From Isoetes taiwanensis (Eukaryota > Streptophyta > Lycopodiopsida > Isoetales > Isoetaceae): a stretch of 64,000 bases of DNA. This document shows, piece after piece, positions 11,746-23,471 of the stretch. A program made the translations under genes and the position numbers. The stretch covers positions 7,767,563 through 7,831,562 of the forward strand of contig JAJEKV010000014.1 in the NCBI GenBank assembly GCA_021234155.1. Reading direction: 5' to 3'. Numbering within the stretch: position 1 is the stretch's first letter; each line of letters begins with the position of its first letter. The notes beneath the pieces are model-generated. The model had not been told where the DNA came from, did no database searches, and saw nothing but the letters and a program-made list of their open reading frames with translations.

Positions 11746-12519
11746 CGAAGAAAATATTGGCTCCGGATTTGGACTTGGATTCCAGGAAACTCTAAGCCGA
11801 ATACCTCGCGAAGGTATTCGGCCTGCACATTTCTGTTTTTTTTTTCGATAAAAAAATCCGGCAGGGGGGTATTCGACCTGCCAATTCAATCTCTGAAAAC
11901 TTTGAACCGAATACGCCCTTTTTTTTATCCGAAACTGCAGGTCGAATACGCTAGTGTGGAAACTGCAAGTCAAATATGCCTCTGGATCTAAATATGCAAG
12001 CCGAATAGGTTTGCTCCAAAAATCTAGAAGCCGAGTACCTCTTGCATGCGATCATCTGGGCCGAATACCCCCAAAACCAAGATGTAAATCCATCACATAT
12101 GAATCGAATATGAATCCTACATAGTAACATTGAACCTTGAGACTTACTCGACTTCTTGTGCAATAAATCTATGCTTAAAAAGGCCTAATACTCGTATACT
12201 GGAATTCTTGAAAAAAAAAAGGTAGGAGGGTATTCGACTTGTGGGATAACCAAAGGGTATTCGACTTGCACACTAGGTACTTAGTTTAGACGAATCTAAT
12301 ACCCCAAGGTAGGGGCATAAGGATTAACGGGGTATTCGAGTTGTGCCGACTAAGGAGAAATGGGAGGTATTTGACTTGCCTAATATCAACCTAAAATTAG
12401 GGGTATTCGACTTGTGAAATAAGTGCGCATGCCAAAACCACGAGTCTAATACCTCCTATTCCACGAGTCCAATACCCCCCTGGAATCCAAGTCCAAATCG
12501 AGAGCCAATAAATGCACCG
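11746..12519. mobile_element. 774-bp TIR element with 9-bp target duplication (MULE- or hAT-like)
   Basis: Left and right ends are inverted repeats of about 40 bp. The shared part includes ATTGGCTC and TTTGGACTTGGATTCCAGG, and the outermost 10 bp are weaker. GAATTGTTT flanks both sides exactly (11737-11745 and 12520-12528). A 9-bp duplication suggests Mutator-like elements; if the true duplication is AATTGTTT (8 bp), hAT is possible. The interior holds about 16 variants of GGTATTCGACTTG or its complement, in both orientations. No transposase is encoded. It sits in the promoter or 5' UTR region of the 128-aa gene. Confidence 0.85.
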
Positions 12520-12600
12520 GAATTGTTTGGCTATTGCTTTGTTTACTTTTTGAACCATCATGTTTTCCTTCCTATTGTAATTGTGTTTGGTTTTTTGTTC

Positions 12601-12894
12601 TTAATATAATTTCTCCCTGACAAAAGAGGTGCAACGGACACGTGTCCTCGTTTGCCTCCTCTTTGAAGCTGTTGAGGATGCATTGTGTGCATCCTCATGT
12701 CTGTAGAGCACGAAGGATCCCCCTCTCCAAGGGTATCTGCATCTCCAGTTGGCCATAGTAGGTACTTCAGGGAAAAGCACCTCCTGGACACCAGCACTGA
12801 CCATACCCTCTGGAATTGCTTTGAAATGGCATTGAGTTGAATCTCCAAGAAAACCCTTGCCCACCATATGGCCATTGCGGTAAAGATCCAACAA
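12601..12894 (-). CDS. possible terminal exon, 97 codons, unrecognised
   Basis: A frame opens directly after a good acceptor (TTTGTGCACAG|TTG) and runs LLDLYRNGHMVGKGFLGD, then KAIPEGMVSAGVQEVLFPE, NWRCRYPWRGGSFVLYRHED and a basic tail to TAA. Its composition (Gly, Pro, aromatic and charged mix) looks like real protein, unlike the overlapping longer frame. I do not recognise the family and found no upstream exon, because the flank enters the palindrome-rich zone at 13.0 kb. It may be an orphan exon or pseudogene remnant. Confidence 0.35.
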   Translation of the reverse strand: MLDLYRNGHMVGKGFLGDSTQCHFKAIPEGMVSAGVQEVLFPEVPTMANWRCRYPWRGGSFVLYRHEDAHNASSTASKRRQTRTRVRCTSFVREKLY

Positions 12895-13008
12895 CTGTGC
12901 ACAAAGTAGCATGAAATAGCATCATTTAATGAGACTAAATTTCCTCGCAAAGAAAAGTTAATTATCGAAATACTAGTATTATGTTTCTCTAAAATATCTA
13001 GGCCCCGT

Positions 13009-16000
13009 AAATTGGGCGGCCCTCCAATTTCCGAGTAGGTGCCAGAGACCCCAGGGTGCACCGCGTCAGCCAACTGAGAGGAGAGCTACCTTGGGCGGGT
13101 GCCCAATTTCAAAGTAGGGTTGGGAGTCTTGGGTGCTAGTTCTCACGTGTTATCTTTTTAACTACTCTTAAATTGGGCGGTCGCCCAATTTTCAAATAGT
13201 GGACACGGCCTCAAGGGGATATTCTGTAGCTTCAATCCAAAATGAATAGACAAAAGGTAGGATATCACATTCAATACAATATATTATTGCACTTTCAAAC
13301 GTTTACATCTTTTAAACGTTTACGTCGTTTACAATCTATTATTGCACTTTTAAACGTTTACGTCTTTTGATCTTTCACCAGCCAGGCTCGTCATAAGCGG
13401 AGGGCACGGTGACTCTCAGAATTTCATACACCTGATGCTCTAGAACCCATACCAAATGGATGACCACACGGTATAGTCCGGGATGATCTCTTGTTGCCCC
13501 TTGCGCTATTCCCTCAAGCTCGAGGTCCAGACATAAACCTCACTCTTTGTTTGCATCTATAAATACCATTGTAATTCATGGAGCAGGTTATGGAGTCCAG
13601 ATTTTTAGGAGCAGGAGGCAACATAAGTTTGTGGGGGCAAAGAATGCGAGGCATGGCAAGTGGATATTGCAAGCGTTCAAAGAGGTCACTCTTATACCGC
13701 TCAAAATAATTGGCAGGCACTGTAGCAACATTATTGGGTATAGATACGAATATATCCAAGACAATGGTACATATATACCTTGTTATACTCCAAGATTGGA
13801 GTTCATGATTCTTCTTCAAATAAGGCGGGGTTTCAGTACTGGCAGGTCCTTTAAATTGGATGAGCACCCTATCTGTGTCCTAGAACATTGCCTCCATCGC
13901 CAAGAGGTGCAACGAATGTCCGAAATTGTCCGATAGCCTTCCTCAAATTGGGCGGATGCCCAATTCGTGGGATGGCCATCAGCCAACTTCGGACACCCGC
14001 TGCAGTTCATGGCCATGGCGGCAATGTTTAAGGACACGATGGGGTGCCTAAACTAATTTGGAAATGTAGTGTAGTACACAGCCTGGGTGGTTAAACAGTA
14101 GTGCTACTGCAAACAAAGCATTGCAATCTCAAGCGTATCATGGTAATGCATTCCCAACTAATTTCAGTTATTACAAGGTGATGCTTCTCAAGTAAATTTC
14201 TACCATATCTAGCATTTCGAACTACTGATTTCAAATCTAATGCTTCAGCATGCATTTCGTGTTATGCTTTAGTGAAATTTCATGCAATTACTAGAGCAGA
14301 AGAACTTTATGAACGAGAAAAAGAAAAAACAAATTAGGAGAAGACACCACACCTACGAGGAGCTTTACACCATCACAAATTAGCAAGATAATATGAAGGA
14401 TTGAAACCTCAAAACTGTAGTTTGGGTCTGTTTAAAAGGCAGGCACACCTCGCTTTTGGGGGAAAGATTTGAATTCAAATTTAAAACTTGAATTCAAATC
14501 CCCTCCTCCCCTCTCTCAAAAGTAAATTTTGAAATTTGAATATCCGTGTACGTCTGGTGGGTCCACATTTAATTCCGTGTGCCAGTTTATGTCAGTCCAT
14601 ACTTAATATCAGGTGCCTATCCATGACAGTTCATAAATATTCCATATGCATTCTGACCCATTAATTCACGACTGTCAAAAATCCAGCCCGCCTATTATCG
14701 GAGGAGCTGACACTTCGCGTAGATCCGCATGAAGCCTCCATCCTTTTAAATGGTTCTTTTCTATTTTGTGTTCTTGTTTTCATCTCCTCTTCGAGATTCA
14801 AGGCACTGATATATATTCTCTGTCGTTATCTTCCACTATATTTATGCATTGTTTTATGGCTGCAAGGCCAGACAAGGGCAATACAGGTAAGAATAGTTGC
14901 ATCTCTTTGTCCCTTCTGCGCTAGTTAAGATGTAGATCGACAGGGAACAAATCAAGTGGCTCAACATGCGCTAGAAAGATTGGCCTTAAATTTTCAAGGG
15001 TCTACTAGTCTATTTTATACGCCGAGTTTTGCAAGGCACTATACTTTTGGCTTCCTTTCTGTTCAAAACTATTCCTCTTAGCCCAGAAACAAGGGGCTAT
15101 TAGTCTTTTATATGCATCTTGCCACCTTCAGTGCCAATCAGGTTAGATCTTGTCGAGTCTTGCAAGGCACTATAGTTTTGGTTTCCTTTCTGTTCAAAGC
15201 CCAAAAACAACATGTTGCGCACTTGAAATTGGGCGGTCCCCCATTTTCAAGCTATGCAAATCAGAAATATGGCCTTGAACCCTTGCTGAGCAGTCCTCAC
15301 ATGTTCAAATTGGGCGATCGCCGAAATTGGGAATAAGGTAGAACAATATTCTGCATTTAAATCTTTCTTTCTTTTTTTGAACGCCCGTTGAGATGTCAGC
15401 TCGATATATGGTAGTGTCACGCCCAAACTGGGCAACCGTCCAATTTGAAGTTAGGCAGTCTCCATATTTTTCACCATGAACATGAAATCGGGTGGCCTCC
15501 CAATTCCAGCATCGGTGGTGCAGGTATATAAGTCGGATTGCACCCTCAAATTGGGCATTCACCCAATTTGAAGCATCGGTGGTTGTCCAAAGTGGCATTG
15601 GCACATTCATTTTTTCTTCAGGTGACCGCCCAATTTGATTCAATAGCAGCTCTACTTTACCTTGCATTGTGAATTTGCTAAGTTATTTCAGCTGTGTGTG
15701 CATGGTTTATGGCATGGATGAAACAAATTGCCAGGAAGCCGGGTTTCGGGCAACTGCATGCCAGAGAGATATATCTGCAGTTCCTAGATAGTGCTCGAGG
15801 TGGTGTTCGATAGTATAGATGTCGCCCCCCATGAGTTGCACAACATGAAGCAGTCTCATGCCTGGTGCATCGAAGTGGGTGAGATTTACCCAGCCCATGC
15901 CATAAATCATTTAAAAGATTTGTGTTTTTACATGGTCGCCCCCAAGTTCATGGAAGAGCCAGAATATGGGAATAACTATTGATATGCCTCTAGATGATGA

Positions 16001-16695
16001 GACAGAGGATTTGATAGTGGTTGTCGTCGAGGGTTTGGCTGATGGGACGTTCACCCAATATAGTGTCTCGTTTTGCGATACGAGCCTGCGATTGATGGTG
16101 GCTAGTGTTGCCAAGTCACCCAAATCAACTCATGCGTGCAAGGGGTTGGATACCTGATTCTTATGAGTCTTTAGAAAAGTCTAGAATTACTACTGCAGGT
16201 GATATAGTCAATGAATTTTATAATGTATTATAAGGTTATCAGATCTAAAGCATTATACACCAAGTACCATGGTAAAAATGCTCCGAAAGTCTTTAATAGT
16301 TCTTGGTTGAAAGCCAGATTCACAATGCCAAAACAGAAGGATGAAGAGAAGTAGGCTGCACAGAAGTCAAGCAGCCCTGCAGTGGAAGAAGCTCCCATTG
16401 CAAGGAAGAAAAGAACGCCAGTGCAAATGATACCTGCAACTCCTAAGCTGATGCTGGGAGGCACGTCCATGCCCCCTCCAGTTCCAAGTGTGATGACGTC
16501 GGAAAGAGACTCATCGGAGGATATCAGTAATAGACGGTTAAAATTGACGGACCCTACTCCTTCTGGGAAGCGTAACTGAAATGAAGGCTCACCATAGTCA
16601 GCTAAGAAACAGAGGCACGCGAGTCCATCTAGCAGTTCACCTGGCAGTCCTAGTCCTCGTGAGTTGCGTGTCAAATTGGCAGCCACCCGATTTGG
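13009..16695. repeat. cluster of 11 copies of palindrome AAATTGGGCG..CGCCCAATTT
   Basis: Copies start near 13009, 13091, 13170, 13945, 15226, 15307, 15424, 15484, 15548, 15621 (half copy) and 16672. The copy at 13170-13192 is a perfect palindrome with 10-bp arms and a 2-bp centre; others carry changes in either arm. The flanks of the copies differ, so this is a repeated word rather than a tandem satellite. The word was not seen elsewhere in the window. Similar word clusters at 6.4, 11.7 and 48.3 kb lie inside TIR elements, so this may be the interior of one or more larger elements whose ends I could not fix. Confidence 0.82.
14466..14500. repeat. hairpin with GATTTGAATTCAA arms
   Basis: GATTTGAATTCAA (14466-14478) and TTGAATTCAAATC (14488-14500) are perfectly complementary around a 9-nt AT-rich loop. 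Each arm is itself palindromic around GAATTC. Purine- and pyrimidine-rich flanks (GGGGGAAA and CCCCTCCTCCCC) could extend the stem imperfectly. Confidence 0.8.
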
Positions 16696-17272
16696 CTAAG
16701 GTCTTCTCTAGTTAAAGCACTTCACTTCCTTTGGGTTGCAGGATTGGGTAGCCATTGCTAAGTTGACCCTAAAGAAAAAATCGTTACGTGATTATGACTA
16801 TTTCATCCATCTCGACAAGGAATTATGGATCAGAGTTAAATAGATGGCACAACTATTTGTAGATGGTCATCTAAAGGACGAGAAGAGTGAGAAGATAGAA
16901 GTCAAGGACCGGCTCAGAATGTTCACCAATAACTTCTGCAGACCCCTCAATACCATGCATCCCTCTGATCTGTGTAGTGTAATAGAGAAGATCGTAGGAG
17001 GCACGAGTTGGGTGAAGTGCAGCCCAAAATATAGTGGGCGCAGGGAGTTTAAAACAAGGGCAGAGGACTTGAAGAAGATTGGTTGTGTCGAAAGGGCTCT
17101 TATGGCATATCTAAAGAATGCAAAGAAAATGAGACTTCGCACCATAGGAGAGTTGAGGGAACAATACCCTATATTCATACATAACCTGCTACTCATGTTC
17201 GCCATTAGTGTTTCGACATGGGTTAGAAGTCATAAAGAAGGTGAAAAAGATAGCATGCCACAAAACCTCTAG
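15791..17272 (+). other. unrecognised broken coding-like region
   Basis: Several plus-strand frames follow one another: 15791-15982, 15966-16157, 16382-16579 and 16844-17272 (142 codons). The last reads like globular protein (for example MAQLFVDGHLKDEKSEKIEV and LCSVIEKIVGGTSW) and is preceded by an in-frame stop, so the original frame probably began further upstream. I recognise no domain. The frames may be pieces of one decayed gene or transposon ORF; two copies of the AAATTGGGCG word lie around them. Confidence 0.35.
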
Positions 17273-19078
17273 CGGCCAAGATAAACGAATATTTTGAGGC
17301 CAATGAAAAGAAATGTCTATGATATCCTATCAGATTAAACTAACTGAAGCCTTATGTCTCGCTAGCATGATCATCAAGTCAGGTCAATACCCTCCTTGTC
17401 TTAACATTTTGATGTTAACTATGTTAGAGCTAGATCAGTGCCATAATCCAAGGATTAAGTAGTATATTTTTACGAATCATGGCCTATGGACATCTCTTAA
17501 AACATTTTCTTACATAAATTCAAGATTGACCATAAGGCATCTTAGCAATACTGGTTAAACCAATAAGAAACATCAGTCAAGGTCAATCCCGTTGATTGTC
17601 TTATCATCCTGATATTGTCTAGGCAAACGACAAAATCAATACTTAATATTTTAGGTCGAAACATTTCATTAAATCTCGTCTTTTAAATCAATGATGATCA
17701 AGGTCCTCCCATATTCATATCTATGCCTGATCAAGTAGATATAATATCTAAACTCAATTTTAAACCAGACTATAGTCATATATTTCAAAATTTAACTATT
17801 TGTATTTTCTAAATCACATTCTCACAAGTATGAATCATTAACCTTAATTTTCTGTTATGATCTCTCATAAGGATTGATTCAAAGTCAATCTTGTAGATCT
17901 TTATGGTATCTTAAGGTTTGTTCACGACTTATTTTATTATGTCAACCTCTTCTACTAAATTGTGTACAGTGTACTATATTTTCGTGTGTAACTTATTACA
18001 AGAGCTAGTTATTTTAAGACTCCTCGTTAGGATCATAACCATGCAAAGTCCACAACAGTGGGACATTTGAACTTCTTACATCATTTTATAGAAGCATTAG
18101 AACATTAATGCTAGAGCAAAATGTAGAACCGTTTTGAATATTCAGTGATGCCCTGTTCATGTTATTATTAGCAAGACTTTATCCTTAGAAGAGCATATAA
18201 CATTTTCCTTATCTAACTGAAGTATCTTAAGATATATAACATCTGTTTTTCATATGATTTATGACAACATGCCACAGATAAACATATTTCCTTTCAAGCC
18301 ACTTTTTCCTGAAAATTACCCATAGACTGTGTTTTTTAGCAGATGTTAGAGCTTAAATTGAAAGCCTATTCACATAAGTCATCTGTTTATATCTTCATTA
18401 GTAAATATTCAAATTTATGCATGTTGCATTTAGCCTGATAATAACGCATAAGCCCATAATACAGATGTAAATGCTGAATATTTTAACCAGCCTTTCAAAA
18501 ACCTATTTTCCATATGTATTAAGAGCATTTTATACTAGTATCATATACTATGAATCTTTAAATCAAGTGTGCGTTTCTGCACCTTTTTTTTTTGCTTTAG
18601 CCAGCCCTTTTGTATAAAAAACAGGCATATTGTTTTCAGCTTATACCTTAAAGATCAAGATCTTGGCTTGCAAGGGCCAAAAGGTATCTTGGATCTCGGC
18701 TTATGCCATATTACCCTTTGTAACTTTTGTCCAAGCACAACAAAATTAGAATATGAATATAGATTGAAAAGTTCTGAAAATGCAAATACTTGATAGGTCA
18801 AACCAGTGCCAAGAGGCAGTAGACCTCAAATGATCAAATCGCCACTCAAATCACCTTCTTACAGTAGCAAGAACATCCTTTGTTCTAATTTATTGGATAT
18901 TATAACTAAAATTAGATCTCTGTAAATGCAATATTACATGTATTTTGTCTTGATCAGACCCTAACTCCTCATCAGATTGAGTTCTGGGGACAAATCCCTC
19001 TTGTCCTCCTTTAGGATTATACCCTCCAGTTCTGAGCATATTGGCACTCCCATTGAATTGAAAGTTACCCATATGAGA
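17273..19078. other. AT-rich sequence, nothing recognised
   Basis: Long AT-rich stretch with no frame over about 75 codons and no recognisable family. Part of it may be the LTR of the minus-strand Copia element that begins near 19.1 kb, but no matching second LTR was found to delimit it. Confidence 0.35.
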
Positions 19079-19717
19079 TCCCCCCCTTTCCTCTTTTCTG
19101 TGCAATCAAAAATTGGCAGTGGCGCTCGCTAAGATCAAAGTTTTTTAAGTAACATATACACTCTTCTTCAATGAACCTGTTTTGTTCCTCCTCAGAATCA
19201 GAGCTATAAAACATCCATCTGTATCATAGTCCATTGTATCTATACATAAACGAAAAGCTAAAAGCCCAGGAAATATGTAGAATTTAAGAGCACCTATGGT
19301 ACACCATTGTTGCAACATGCGAAATATTGCTTGGGAAATTTTGCGGTCACTTTCCCAAATGGCTCTTCTTGCTATATTTGTCTGGCCCAAGTTCTTTGAC
19401 ATAACCTACAATGGCTTAAGTTCTTGCAACTTGTACTGTCACTAAGTAATTCTGTAGCATGTGACCATTTATAACCTAACTCAATAAGTAACCTTCCTTC
19501 CCAGACTAATTCTTTTGCACATAATGTTAGCAGCTGCATACTCAGCTTCAGCACTTGACATGGCTATTGAATTCTGTTTCTTGCTCTTCCAAGCTATAGG
19601 TGCCCCTCCTAAAAATATCAAATAATCTAATGTAGATTTTTTCAAGTCTAGATCCCCTCCCCAGCCTTTAGTTTCAGATCCTCAGAACAAAATGTGATGC
19701 CATCTTTCATGGTGTCT

Positions 19718-20269
19718 TTAAGATATCTTAAAACTCTTTTGCTGTATCCAGTGGTCCCTCCCAGGGTTGTGATTATATCTACTCAAAATATTTACAATGT
19801 AGGATACATTTGGCCTTGTACAGTTTGCTACATATGAAAGACAACCTATCAGAGAACTATATAGTACATTTTGCATTTCTTCCCTTTCAGTATCATCCCT
19901 TGGACACATCTGCTCTGAGATCTTGCAACCTGGTACTGCAGGGGTTTTGCAAACATTACAATCTTTCATTTTGAATTTATTAAGCATGCTCTGAATTTGG
20001 CTTTTATGTGACAATGCCAATAGCTTATTTTTTCTATCTCTGTATACTTCAATTCCTAAGAATTTTTTCAATTCGCCCAGGTCAGTCATCATGAACCTCT
20101 TATTCAGAATGTTCTTGCAAGGTTTCAACACCTTAACTCCCTTGGATATCATTATGTTGTCATCGACATAGAGTGCTATTATGCACCACTCATTTACAAG
20201 CTGGAACTTGTACAGATTTCCATCATTGTTGAGCGTAATAAATCCTTGTTCCCTTAGATAACTGTCCAT
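19718..20269 (-). pseudogene. Copia reverse transcriptase C-terminal half and start of RNase H
   Basis: Contains the catalytic YVDDNIMIS motif, then FMMTDLGELKKFLGIEVYRD and SSLIGCLSYVANCTRPNVSY, the RT-to-RNase H linker. RNase H continues below 19718 only in broken frames (19372-19554). Confidence 0.85.
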
Positions 20270-20320
20270 GCATTTATATCAAACTCTAGATGACTATTTA
20301 AGCCCATAAACAACCCTTTT

Positions 20321-20776
20321 TTATTTCCATACCTTGTTTGTTCCTTCTTCAAAGCCTGGAGGCTGTTTCATAAAAACAAATTCTTCCAACTTAGAATTTA
20401 AAAATGTTGTATTGACATCCATATGATGTATCTCTAGATCACATGCATTTGCTATGGCTAAAAGCATTCTCAAACTGTTCATTTTGACAAGTGGAGAGAA
20501 TGTATCTTCATAGTCCTGCCCCTTCTTTTGAGAAAATCCTTGTGCAACTAAACGAGCCTTGTACTTAGGTGTTTTGCCATTAGATCCTGTCTTGAATTTA
20601 AATAGCCATTTGTTACCTACACCATTTTTCTCTTCTGGTGTATCTACTATCTCAAATATGTATGTTCTCTTAAAAGAGCTCATCTCTTCTTGCATGGCTT
20701 GACGCCAACACATTTTATCAGGTGCCATCATGGCCTCATTATAGCTCTTAGGAACTTTAGAATCTAAATGCATCAA
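20321..20776 (-). pseudogene. Copia reverse transcriptase, N-terminal half
   Basis: Shows KWLFKFKTGSNGKTPKYKAR, LVAQGFSQKKGQDYEDTFSP and HHMDVNTTFLNSKLEEFVFM, the conserved opening of Copia reverse transcriptase. The usual VKTAFLNG-type motif is altered to VNTTFLNS. The frame ends at KVWK just before the next RT block, so a short break separates the two halves. Confidence 0.85.
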
Positions 20777-20793
20777 GACTTCAAATAAATCAT

Positions 20794-22122
20794 TTATCTC
20801 ACCTTCTTTTCTTGAATTCTCTTACTCCTTCCATGATCATCTTGTCCATGAATGGTTGTGTCCATTTCAGCTTCTGCTTGTAATCTTTCTCCGTATGTTC
20901 TTCTTTTTCTCCTTGATTGCTCTTCTACAACAATTTCTCTGTTTATTGTTGCTAGCTGATCTTGTTCATTGTGTCTATGCTCCTGTTGTACCTGCACATG
21001 CATATTATCGTCATCATCATCTGCACTATCCCAAGTGTTAGTATCTTTTGTTTCTTCAACTTCTTGTCTTGTTTCTGCAAGTTTACACTCAGCCTTAGAG
21101 TTAGTGTCATTAACTTTAAGTACGACTTTGTAGAACTGATTTTCATCAAATAAGACATCTCTACTAATAATAATTCTTCTCTTGCTAGATTCAAATAATC
21201 TGTAAGCTTTAGATTGCTCATCATACCCTACTAAATATGCAATTAGTGCCTTATTATCTAAGTTACTCCTTAGCTCGTCTGGAATATGTGCAAAGGCTAA
21301 ACAACCATATGATTTCAACCTGTCATAAGAGGGGATTTTTCCAGACCACAACATCTCAGGTATAGCACCATTAATGCTACTAGAAGGTAGAATATTTTGT
21401 GCAAATACTGTTGTCCTTACGTCCTCATCCCAAAGAAAATTTGGTAAGCCAGCATATTTTAACATGCTTCTTACAGCATTCGTAATTGTCCTATTTTTCC
21501 GTTCTGCTATACCATTATACTGAGGTGAATATCTGCATGTGAGTTGCCTTTTAATTCCATTGTTCTTGCAAAACAGTTTGAATTCATTTGCGAGGAACTC
21601 ACCTCCTCTATCAGAGCATAGTGTTTTGATTGTCCTTCCAGTCTCTGCTTCCATTTCACTTACATAAGCCTTGAAAGCCTCAAAAGCTGAATCCTTGGTT
21701 CTTAAGTAGTAAACTTTAGTTTTTCTACTAAAGTCATCTATTCCAGTCATATAATATCTTTTACCTGATTGACTTGTAATATTTAAAGGGCCACATAGAT
21801 CAATGTGAACCAAATCCAATACTCCTTTTGCTCTTTTGAACGATTTTTTGAAGGGCAGTTTACTGTGCTTTTCAAGTATACATCCTGCATAGATAAAGTT
21901 TTCCAACATGTTTTCTGTTGCATTGATCAAACCCTTTTTTATAAGCAATTCAACTATTTTTGAGTTGACATGGCACAATCTTTCATGCCAGGTTTTAATA
22001 GATGAACACCCAATATAATTGATACTTGCAACATGATCTTTATGCAGACCAAACAAATTACCAACTCTTTTGCCAATAAATATAACTTTATTATTTAAGT
22101 AACATTGTAACTTCTCAAACAC
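20794..22122 (-). pseudogene. Copia integrase region, open for 442 codons
   Basis: The frame begins in the pre-integrase zinc-binding segment (SSIKTWHERLCHVNS, a later cysteine in FIYAGCILEK). The integrase core follows with DLCGPLN, GIDDFSRKTKVYYL, SDRGGEFLANEF and QYNGIAERKNRTI. The acidic triad (D in HIDLCG, D in CSDRGGEF, E in AERKNR) is present. Past the core comes the usual SYGCLAFAHIP and a Lys/Asp-rich linker. The frame is continuous and may be only mildly decayed, but without gag and protease the element cannot be autonomous. Confidence 0.85.
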
Positions 22123-22229
22123 AACCTTATAACCAAGGTCAACAAGCTAACATACTGAAATTAGATTCCTGACTAATCCTGGGACACTGAGATTTCTAGT
22201 TGAAAATTCAAAGCCAGTGAAAACGCCAA

Positions 22230-22978
22230 TTGTGTGAGGGCTTGTCTGAGAATCAATGTCCTAAAACAAAGGAAGAAGTGGAAGAAATGCTGCATATCCC
22301 TTACAGAGAACTTGTGGGATGTTTGTTGTACGTAGCGAATAATACTCGTCCAGACATATCCTTTACTGTAAACATGCAAAGCAGGTTTTGTGAAAACCCT
22401 GGCAAGGGTCATTGGATGGCAGCTAAGCGAGTTCTAAGATTTCTGAATGGAACAATAAATGAAGGACTTGTGTACAAAGCAGGAGAGATGGCATTGCAGG
22501 CATTTGCAGATGCAGATCTGGTGATCTGGACACTAGGAAATCTACTTTGGGTTATAGTATATTCCTTGGAGATAATATCATTTCCTGGAAAAGCAAAAGA
22601 CAAACGGCAGTAGCAATGTCTTCTGCAGAGGTTGAGCATGCAGCTGCATCATTGGCTTCAAAAGAAATAGTATGGTTAAGGTGACTGTTAGATGAATTGG
22701 GTTACAGGCAATTGAATCCAACAAAACTCTTCAGTGACAGTATGAGTTGCATAGGAATCGTAAAAAATCCCATTCTGCATGAAAGGACCAAGCATATAGA
22801 AATGAGCATTCATTTTATTAGAGACTTGGCTGGCAAAGGTCATCTACAAATGGAATATCTAAATACAAACAGACAAATTGCTGATATGATGGCAAACGCT
22901 CTATCAGAAAGAAGGTTTGAAATGCTCAAGGAACAGCTGGGAGTCAGCAAAGGGACATGTCATGAAGGGGGAGTGTAA
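22230..22978 (+). pseudogene. Copia RNase H remnant in two frames
   Basis: Frame one (22230-22613) shows RPDISFTVNMQSRF and AAKRVLRFLNGTI. Frame two (22697-22978) shows LFSDSMSCIGIVKNPILHER, TKHIEMSIHFIRD and QIADMMANALSERRFE, the standard Copia C-terminus. A frameshift and a stop separate them, and the region around 22620-22690 still reads SSAEVEHAAASLASKEIVW in a third frame. Confidence 0.85.
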
Positions 22979-23457
22979 GATAATATCGATCATGACTTGT
23001 GGATCCTTTCCTAAAGATGCATTAGAATAATGCATAAAATTTATATCCAATGGTCTTAGGTTATATGGTTTTCAATCTTGTAAAATGTTTGAGCGGTGAT
23101 ATGCTATTTCAGAAATAGATAAGTGGCCCAAGTATTTGGAGCCAAGTTATGGTATGTGCTTGAATCAAGCCAGGCCGGCCGGATCTAGCCCATGTGGTCG
23201 GATCCAATATAAATAAGGAGAAATGGGTCTGAAATAAACGGGTGTGAAGAGAATAGGAATCCTAAGGCATTGGCGATTGAAATCCAACCATTAAGAAGTG
23301 ATAGTCAGCCGATGAACAATACATTAACCAATAACAGGTGAACAGTATCATTACTGAACTATTGAGTATATTAACTTCTTTTATAGTCTTGCATATGATC
23401 GTTGCTCAATGATGGAATAAATAAGGTGTTGTCTATGATCAAGTTGAACCCATTACA
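22974..23457 (+). repeat. Copia LTR, 484 bp
   Basis: Begins TGTAAGATAATATCG directly after the polypurine tract and ends in CATTACA, giving TGTAA/TTACA inverted termini. It contains a TATAAATA box (23208-23215) and a downstream GGAATAAATAAGG polyadenylation-like signal near 23415, in the order expected of an LTR. No second copy occurs in the window. Confidence 0.78.
23208..23215 (+). promoter_or_regulatory. TATA box of the Copia LTR
   Basis: TATAAATA lies 234 bp into the LTR, upstream of the polyadenylation-like AATAAA near 23.4 kb, the normal U3-R arrangement. Confidence 0.55.
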
Positions 23458-23471
23458 TTGCAGTTAAGATT

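Larger units (their letters stand above)
19079..22215 (-). mobile_element. Copia retrotransposon, 5'-truncated, decayed
   Basis: Read on the minus strand, the order is a GAG-pre-integrase segment, integrase core, reverse transcriptase and RNase H remnants. This integrase-before-RT order defines Ty1/copia. The element starts abruptly near 22215 in a VPGL..NLISV motif, so gag and most of the protease are missing. A polypurine-like run (AAAAGAGGAAAGGGGGG, minus strand, near 19080-19100) may mark the 3' end. No LTR pair was found. A plus-strand Copia fragment abuts it at 22.23 kb. Confidence 0.8.
22230..23457 (+). mobile_element. 5'-truncated Copia fragment: RNase H, polypurine tract and one LTR
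   Basis: The fragment opens within the RT/RNase H linker (ELVGCLLYVANNTRPDISFT) and runs through RNase H to its stop. It is followed at once by the polypurine tract GAAGGGGGAG and an LTR from 22974 to 23457. Orientation is opposite to the Copia element on its left, so the two remnants meet near 22.22 kb with their missing 5' parts facing each other. Confidence 0.82.

Noticed and set aside
12558-13073. 171-codon minus-strand frame overlapping the 97-codon exon candidate
   Set aside because: It runs through the AAATTGGGCG palindromes and lacks the protein-like composition of the alternative frame, which starts at a good splice acceptor.
20856-21153. Plus-strand hydrophobic frames within the Copia integrase region
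   Set aside because: Antisense shadows of the Lys/Asp-rich integrase linker.
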